Of a stretch of DNA of 64,000 nucleotides, positions 59,363-64,000 are shown in pieces. The DNA comes from Halobiforma lacisalsi AJ5 (GTDB taxonomy: Archaea > Halobacteriota > Halobacteria > Halobacteriales > Natrialbaceae): assembly GCF_000226975.2 (NCBI RefSeq), contig NZ_CP019285.1, positions 496,001 through 560,000 of the forward strand, in the 5' to 3' direction. Numbering within the stretch: position 1 is the first letter of the stretch; each line of letters begins with the position of its first letter. The notes under the pieces were generated by a model. The model was given only the letters and a program-made list of their open reading frames with translations. It was not told where the DNA came from and ran no database searches. Position numbers and translations under genes: made by a program.

Positions 59363-59479
59363 ACACTCCCGGCATCGACGGCCCCGAACTTCGTTCTATC
59401 GGTGCGGTGTGGTCACTCGCCCCTCGACGAATGCAAACGATACCCAAGATCTATGTGGGCCGCTCGTGGTACTCGAGCC

Positions 59480-59956
59480 ATGGCCGCACAGGAAGCGATG
59501 CCAGCGATGCGAGTCGATCACGTCGGTATCGCGGTGGAATCGATCGATGACGCCGAGCCGATCCTGTTCGCGCTCGGGTGCGAGAAGATCCACGAGGAAG
59601 GAAGCGAGTACGGCTCGTTCACGTGGGCCACGTACGTCCTCGGCGACGCCTCGCGGCTCGAACTCGTCGCCCCCGAGGACGGCTCGGAGTCGTTTCTCAC
59701 CGCCTTCCTCGAGGACCACGGCCCCGGGCTCCACCACGTCACGCTCGAGGTCGCGGACCTCGAGGCGGCCGTCGAGGCGCTGTCCGACCGCGGCGTGTCG
59801 GTCATCGACCGCGCCGAGTTCGACGGCTGGGGCGAGGCGTTCGTCTCGCCCGAGAACCCGACCGGCACGCTGTTCCAGCTGATGGAGTACTACGACGGCT
59901 ACGCCGCGGAACGGGAGGCCGGGAAGCGGCTGTTCGTCGACGGCGAGCCGCTGTGA
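59480..59956 (+). CDS. VOC-superfamily protein, methylmalonyl-CoA epimerase-like
   Basis: A 158-residue double beta-alpha-beta protein. RVDHVGIAVESIDDAEPI supplies the first metal His (His14), FLEDHGPGLHHVTLEVADLEAAV the second, and GTLFQLMEYYDGY the position where epimerases usually have the last metal Glu; here a Gln appears in the direct alignment (FQL for VEL). It may therefore be an epimerase-like member with another reaction. The ATG at 59480 is used; internal ATGs at 59498 and 59507 are possible. Confidence 0.72.
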   Translation: MAAQEAMPAMRVDHVGIAVESIDDAEPILFALGCEKIHEEGSEYGSFTWATYVLGDASRLELVAPEDGSESFLTAFLEDHGPGLHHVTLEVADLEAAVEALSDRGVSVIDRAEFDGWGEAFVSPENPTGTLFQLMEYYDGYAAEREAGKRLFVDGEPL

Positions 59957-60066
59957 TCGCCGGGATACGATTGATGTGCGTGCGTCCGAACGTGCCACTC
60001 GAGGCGAAACCGGTGGCTCGTCGAGGTACCGCCGACGAGACGACCGTTCCACACTGAACTCGAATC

Positions 60067-60681
60067 ATGTCCAACTCCGACTCCGACCCCGACCCTGACC
60101 GCGACTACGAGACCCAGATACGCGACGCGTTTCCCGAACTCGAGCGCATCGACGACCCCGACCTCGCCGACCGCGTCGTCGAGGCGTGGACGCTCGGCCT
60201 CCGACGAGGGGGCTGGCGACACGTCGAGGACGTCCCCTACGCCTGGAACATCCACGAGGTCACGAACGTCGAGCACGTCCGCGGCGTCACCCGCATCGCC
60301 CTCGAGGCCGCCCGCGAACAGCGGGAGTTCCACGGCGCGGATCCCGACACGGACACGGTCGCCGCCGCGTGCCTGCTCCACGACGTCGGGAAGTGCTACG
60401 AGTACACCGACCACGTCGACGACGACCTCGTCGACCCCGATCCGCGCTACGGCGGCGAGACGATCCCCCACTCCATCTCGGGGTACGCGCTGGCCCACGA
60501 GGTCGGCTGTCCGCTCTCCGTCCAGCGGGCGATCCCGCACTTCCTCGGGGAGGTCCCCGACCGAACCCTCGAGGCCGAACTCGTCAAGAGCGCCAACTCC
60601 GCCTCCTCGAACGCGATCACGCAGGCGACGATGGGGATCACCCTCCAGGAGTGGGTCGAGGAGTACTCCCAGACCTCGTGA
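60067..60681 (+). CDS. HD-domain phosphohydrolase-like protein
   Basis: A 204-residue protein. After a Ser/Asp-Pro head (SDSDPDPDRD), the fold has His70 in NVEHVRGVTRIALEA and the HD pair His105-Asp106 in ACLLHDVGKCYEY, a metal-dependent phosphohydrolase core. Further conserved Ser-Gly-Tyr (HSISGYALAHEVG) and KSANSASSNAITQA segments follow. The substrate is not known; HD proteins cut nucleotides or phosphoesters. It is transcribed alone toward the convergent gap. Confidence 0.75.
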   Translation: MSNSDSDPDPDRDYETQIRDAFPELERIDDPDLADRVVEAWTLGLRRGGWRHVEDVPYAWNIHEVTNVEHVRGVTRIALEAAREQREFHGADPDTDTVAAACLLHDVGKCYEYTDHVDDDLVDPDPRYGGETIPHSISGYALAHEVGCPLSVQRAIPHFLGEVPDRTLEAELVKSANSASSNAITQATMGITLQEWVEEYSQTS

Positions 60682-61038
60682 CCCGGACAGGGTCTCGTCG
60701 CTCGCCCGACATTCCCGATCCGTTCGAATAGCGGGAACGGAATCACAACCGATCGCGCTCGGGGCCAGTCCGAAGCGAGTCGAACCCCCTCAATAGTGCC
60801 CAAGGCATCCGAAATCGACGTCGTTACCGTCCGCCGGACGGAATCGACCGCGGACCTCTAGGAATCCGTTCGAGTCACTCGAACGAAACCGTCTCCGGTC
60901 CGTGAACGACGTGCTCGCTCGAGCGGTATACAAACGTACCGCTGTAATTCAGCCCGTGTACTCCCCACGACGAATTATGAACGGGGAGTCCCGAGCGGCC
61001 GTTGCGTTCGAGTTATTCGAACGCGAGTCGGGCCGGCG
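60682..61038. other. Convergent intergenic region with four inverted repeats
   Basis: 357 bases without a frame of coding character. Structures: CGTTCGAGT-C-ACTCGAACG (60867-60885, perfect 9-bp arms), AGCGGTA/TACCGCT (60922-60928 and 60937-60943), ACTCCCC/GGGGAGT (60960-60966 and 60983-60989), and GCGTTCGA-GTTAT-TCGAACGC (61004-61024). The first and last share the half-site CGTTCGA. A bidirectional terminator or a small RNA is possible. Confidence 0.6.
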
Positions 61039-62481
61039 CTACTCGAGGAGCCGCATCTTGAACCCGTACCGGGTCACGCCCTCCTGGGTGTAGATCCGGC
61101 GGATCGTCGCCTCGACGCGGTCGCCCGGCGAGACCGACTCGTCGCCGACGGTGCGGACCTGTGCGGGCGTCGAGACCGTCGCGGCGCTCCCGTCGCGGCC
61201 GTCCTCGACGGCGGGCCCATCGAGTGCCACGATCGCACTGACGTACGCGCCCTCCCTGGCCTGCTGTTCGACGAACTCCGGCGGCGCGCCGCCCTGGCCG
61301 ATGACCGTCGCCGCCTCGACCGTCCCCGTTCCCGGCAGCGTGACCTCGTCGTAGGCCTCGAACGCGCTACAGCCGGGACAGGCACCCTCCGGCGGGAACG
61401 CGAGGTCGCCACATTCCCGGCACCGGCCCGCGACGAGGCGGTGGCGCTGGGGGAGCGTCCGCGTCCAGCTGGGGACGCTGACGTACGCGCCGCCCCCGTC
61501 CGGCTCTCCCGGCGTAATATCGCCGCGGGTCCGCAGGTACTCCCCGTAGGACAGCGTCTCCGCGCCCTCGAGGCGGGTCGCGACCGCGATGTTCCCAACC
61601 TCGAGCGCGACCGCCGCCGCCCCGTCGCTGCCGTAGCCGATCAGGATGACGGACTCATGCCCGGCCTCGAGCGCGCTCGCGAACCCGAGGAGGGGGCTGG
61701 CCGCGCCCGTGTCGCCGAGGTCGTGGACGGTCGTTCCGTCCCGGATCGCGTCGGTCTCGACGCCGAGCGGGCCGGCGGCCCGGTAGGGGAGCTTCCCGTT
61801 CGGCGACTGGAGCGCGACGGCGTCGGCGTCTCCGGGGTCGTACTCGAGGGCGTCCGCGACGGCCGCGACCCCGTCGACGAACGCCGACCGGTCGTAGGGG
61901 GCGATCCCGAGCCCGGTCGTCTCGTCCGATCCGGCGGGTCGGAACCGCGTCCCGGGAGTCGCCGTCGTCCGTTCGGCACGATCCCGTATCGAGCCCCCGC
62001 CGTCCGCGGTCAGGAGAACGGCGGCCGCGCCCGCGCCGCCCGCGTGTTCGACCTCGTCGTCGGGCGCCCCGCGAGGTGCATCGCTCGCGACGACCAGCGT
62101 CGGCCCGTCGCCCTCGAGCCCCGTCGCCAGCGCGTCCACGCCGGCCCGCGTGCCGGCGGTGAACGTGCGCGTTTCGACGGTCTCGTCACAGCCGAGGAAA
62201 CTCGCGAGCCGCGCAGCGACCGCGCCCTCCTCGAGCGGCGGGGTCGTCGTGGCCAGCAGCAGTCGCGAGACCTCCGCCGGCTCGAGATCACCCTCCGAGA
62301 GGGCGAGCGTCGCGGCCTCGGCGGCCATCGTCAGGGCGTCCTCGTCGGCCGCCGGGACCGCGGTCTCGGAGATCCCCGCGCCGTGGGACCGTCCCCACGC
62401 CTCCTCGACGGCGTCGGCGGGGAGCCGGTAGCGCGGGGCGTACGCGCCGACGCTCGCGACCTCGAGGGTCATCATCGTCAT
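61039..62481 (-). CDS. HMG-CoA-synthase-like ketosynthase fused to a DUF35 OB-fold domain
   Basis: A 480-residue protein. Residues 1-335 are a thiolase-superfamily fold of the HMG-CoA synthase type (EVASVGAYAPRYRLPADAVEEAWG at the start, GIAPYDRSAFVDGVAAVADAL, LGDTGAASPLLGFASALEAG). Where archaeal HMG-CoA synthases have the nucleophile Cys before xAGT, this protein has Phe107 (TFTAGTRAG), so normal acyl-enzyme chemistry is doubtful. Residues 345-480 are DUF35: a zinc ribbon C354-x2-C357-x10-C368-x2-C371, then an OB fold. Its start overlaps the thiolase stop by four bases. In archaea thiolase, HMG-CoA synthase and DUF35 form a channelled complex; a scaffolding or acyl-transfer role is inferred. 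Confidence 0.8.
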   Translation of the reverse strand: MTMMTLEVASVGAYAPRYRLPADAVEEAWGRSHGAGISETAVPAADEDALTMAAEAATLALSEGDLEPAEVSRLLLATTTPPLEEGAVAARLASFLGCDETVETRTFTAGTRAGVDALATGLEGDGPTLVVASDAPRGAPDDEVEHAGGAGAAAVLLTADGGGSIRDRAERTTATPGTRFRPAGSDETTGLGIAPYDRSAFVDGVAAVADALEYDPGDADAVALQSPNGKLPYRAAGPLGVETDAIRDGTTVHDLGDTGAASPLLGFASALEAGHESVILIGYGSDGAAAVALEVGNIAVATRLEGAETLSYGEYLRTRGDITPGEPDGGGAYVSVPSWTRTLPQRHRLVAGRCRECGDLAFPPEGACPGCSAFEAYDEVTLPGTGTVEAATVIGQGGAPPEFVEQQAREGAYVSAIVALDGPAVEDGRDGSAATVSTPAQVRTVGDESVSPGDRVEATIRRIYTQEGVTRYGFKMRLLE

Positions 62482-63665
62482 CGTGCCACCCCCTCGGGTT
62501 CGCGCTCGAAGACGTGGACGACCGACGCGCCGCCGCTGCCGCCGACGTTGTGAGTCAGCCCGTACCGGGGCCGGGGGTCCTCGAGTTGTCGGTCCCCGGC
62601 GCGGCCGGTCAACTGGTCGAAGGCCTCGACGACCTGGCCCGTCCCGGTCGCGCCGATGGGGTGGCCCTTCGACTTGAGGCCGCCGGAGGTGTTGACGGGG
62701 AGGTCGCCGTCCGGGTCGGTGCGTCCCTCGCGGAGCAGTTCGGGCGCGGTTCCGGGCTCGCAAAAGCCCAGGTCCTCGTAGGCGATCAGTTCCGCGATCG
62801 CGAAGCAGTCGTGGACCTCCGCGAAGTCGAGGTCGTCCGGGCCGACGCCCGCGCGCTCGTAGGCCGTCTCGGCGGCGACCTGCGAGGCCGAGATACCGGT
62901 GTACCTGTCGCGCTGGGCCAGGCCGACCCGCTCGCTGGCTGCGCCGACGCCGGCGACCCGGATCCGCTCGTCGGTGTACTCGTCGACGACGTCCTCGCTC
63001 GCGAGGACGGCGACCGCGGCCCCGTCAGAGGTCGGACAGCAGTGGTAGAGATTGAGGGGGTCCGCGACGGTCGGCGCGTCGACGGCGTCCTCGAGCGAGC
63101 ACTCGAAGTCGAGGTGGGCCTTCGGGTTCTTCGCGCCGTTTCCGTGGTTCTTGACGGCGACCCGCGAGAGGTCCTCGGCGGTGGCCCCGTACTCGGTCAT
63201 GTAGGCGCTCGCCATCTGGGCGTAGACGCCCGAGAACGTCGTTCCCGTCAGTCGTTCCCACTCGGTCTCGCCGCTGACGCCGAGCCAGTACTTGGTCACG
63301 TCGTCCGAGAGGTCGGTCATCACCTCGTACCCCCCGGCGACGACGACGTCGGCGAAACCGCTCTTGATCGCCTGGACGGCATTGCGGACGGCGAACCCGC
63401 CCGCCGCACAGGCGTTTTCTACCCGCGAGCAGGGGACGTTGTGGAGGCCGACGTGTTCGGTCACGGCCGGCCCCGACAACCCTAGCTGGCGACCGCCGAC
63501 GCCGAGGGTGCCGACGACGGCCTCGTCGACGTCCTCGGCCTCGAGGCCGCCGTCGACGCTGTCGCACGCGGCCCGGTACGCCTCCGCGAACAGGTCCCGG
63601 TAACTCCGGTCCGGGAAGGCCCCGAACGGGGACTGGCCCGCACCGACCAGATAGACGTCTCGCAT
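62478..63665 (-). CDS. Thiolase-fold acyltransferase of the SCP2-thiolase type
   Basis: A 395-residue protein. The nucleophile is Cys86 in SRVENACAAGGFAVRNAV, followed by EVHDCFAIAELIAYEDLGF and GGLKSKGHPIGATGTGQVVEAF with the catalytic His. The sequence follows the archaeal acetoacetyl-CoA thiolase/SCP2 branch rather than the FadA branch. The ATG at 63665 fits a TATA box 26-31 bases upstream. It is coupled to the ketosynthase-DUF35 gene and probably forms one complex with it for cleaving or making a 3-oxoacyl-CoA. Confidence 0.87.
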   Translation of the reverse strand: MRDVYLVGAGQSPFGAFPDRSYRDLFAEAYRAACDSVDGGLEAEDVDEAVVGTLGVGGRQLGLSGPAVTEHVGLHNVPCSRVENACAAGGFAVRNAVQAIKSGFADVVVAGGYEVMTDLSDDVTKYWLGVSGETEWERLTGTTFSGVYAQMASAYMTEYGATAEDLSRVAVKNHGNGAKNPKAHLDFECSLEDAVDAPTVADPLNLYHCCPTSDGAAVAVLASEDVVDEYTDERIRVAGVGAASERVGLAQRDRYTGISASQVAAETAYERAGVGPDDLDFAEVHDCFAIAELIAYEDLGFCEPGTAPELLREGRTDPDGDLPVNTSGGLKSKGHPIGATGTGQVVEAFDQLTGRAGDRQLEDPRPRYGLTHNVGGSGGASVVHVFEREPEGVAR

Positions 63666-63689
63666 GCTCGTCGCGTATCCTCCGGAGCC

Positions 63690-63763
63690 ATATATTTGTG
63701 CCGTCGTCACAACCCACGGGGGCCGAACGAACAGTAACGTCTTTGGGGCTCGTTCGGGTTGTG
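63690..63763. promoter_or_regulatory. Divergent promoter with interrupted inverted repeats
   Basis: On the minus strand AAATATAT (63690-63697) is a TATA box for the thiolase gene. TCGTTCGGGTTGTG (63750-63763) is the reverse complement of CACAACCC (63708-63715) plus CGAACGA (63724-63730), with eight extra bases between the two left-hand parts. It lies between the thiolase and 3-hydroxyacyl-CoA dehydrogenase genes. Confidence 0.45.
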
Positions 63764-63769
63764 TGGCGT

Positions 63770-64000
63770 ATGCACGTCGCAGTACTGGGTGCCGGTACCA
63801 TGGGTCACGGCATCGCGCAGGTGACGGCGATGGCCGACCACGAGGTCGTGATCCGGGACGTCGAACCCGAGTTCGTCGAAGAAGGGATCGAATCGATCGA
63901 GGAGAACCTCGAGGGCGGAATCGAACGCGACAAGGTCTCCCGGGAGGCTGCCGACGCGGCGCTGTCGCGGATCGAGGGGACGACCCACCTCGCGGCGGCC
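63770..64000 (+). CDS. paaH: 3-hydroxyacyl-CoA dehydrogenase (N-terminal part, runs off the window)
   Basis: 77 residues are visible: MHVAVLGAGTMGHGIAQVTAMADHEVVIRD, an NAD Rossmann loop of the FadB/PaaH type with GxGxMG, then an acidic helix. It would oxidise a 3-hydroxyacyl-CoA such as 3-hydroxyadipyl-CoA in the last part of the phenylacetate pathway, but fatty acid oxidation is equally possible, and the paaH symbol rests on context. The start ATG at 63770 is 104 bases from the divergent thiolase. Confidence 0.85.
   Translation, partial: MHVAVLGAGTMGHGIAQVTAMADHEVVIRDVEPEFVEEGIESIEENLEGGIERDKVSREAADAALSRIEGTTHLAAA

Overview
This is a GC-rich window with the acidic, Asp/Glu-rich proteome, twin-arginine lipoproteins, leaderless promoters and gene families of a halophilic archaeon (class Halobacteria). 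The archaeal split RNA polymerase (A' and A''), aEF-2 and archaeal-type uS12/uS7 leave no doubt about the domain. A Natrialbales-like genus is my guess from gene content, not something the sequence proves.

Layout. 1-5.5 kb: the end of the RNA polymerase operon (rpoB' partial, rpoA1, rpoA2, nusA). 5.5-15.4 kb: genes that are not part of the classical str cluster and that separate nusA from rpsL: a MgtC/DUF4010 membrane protein, an FMN alpha-hydroxyacid oxidase, and a minus-strand operon for a type II DMSO-reductase-family molybdoenzyme (alpha, beta, TorD chaperone) preceded by an Mrp/NBP35 ATPase. 15.6-23.2 kb: rpsL, rpsG, a membrane chemoreceptor fused to FIST domains, a HEFAH-motif haloarchaeal protein, and aEF-2. 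23.3-31.9 kb: serS, and a membrane/ion block with a PhoU-TrkA_C regulator, a split MgtE transporter pair, paired fluoride channels and a CDF metal exporter. 31.9-37.5 kb: two tandem long-chain acyl-CoA synthetases, two metallo-beta-lactamase-fold enzymes and a cupin. 37.7-40.2 kb: a second split MgtE plus PhoU-TrkA_C module.

40.6-64 kb is a catabolic island centred on phenylacetate. It holds paaG, a MaoC hydratase resembling the hydrolase part of PaaZ, two paaK ligases, a paaJ-like thiolase, a branched-chain-type ABC transporter (livK, fused livHM, livG, livF), paaI, an HTH_10 regulator, paaA-paaB-paaC-paaD and a separate PaaD zinc-ribbon gene. It continues with a sugar-nucleotide-type epimerase, a TPP enzyme plus EthD protein, a VOC protein, an HD-domain protein, a ketosynthase-DUF35 fusion overlapping an SCP2-type thiolase, and the start of a 3-hydroxyacyl-CoA dehydrogenase that runs off the end. 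Together these would import an aromatic acid, activate it to the CoA ester, epoxidise and open the ring, and finish by beta-oxidation. PaaE (reductase) and the aldehyde dehydrogenase of PaaZ are not in this window.

Several promoters carry clear dyads placed on or next to the TATA box (alpha-hydroxyacid oxidase, CDF exporter, liv operon, paaK1, paa regulator). The most unusual proteins are the MCP-FIST fusion, the molybdoenzyme with an altered first iron-sulfur site, and the Cys-less ketosynthase-DUF35 fusion. No rRNA, tRNA, CRISPR array or intact insertion sequence was recognised.
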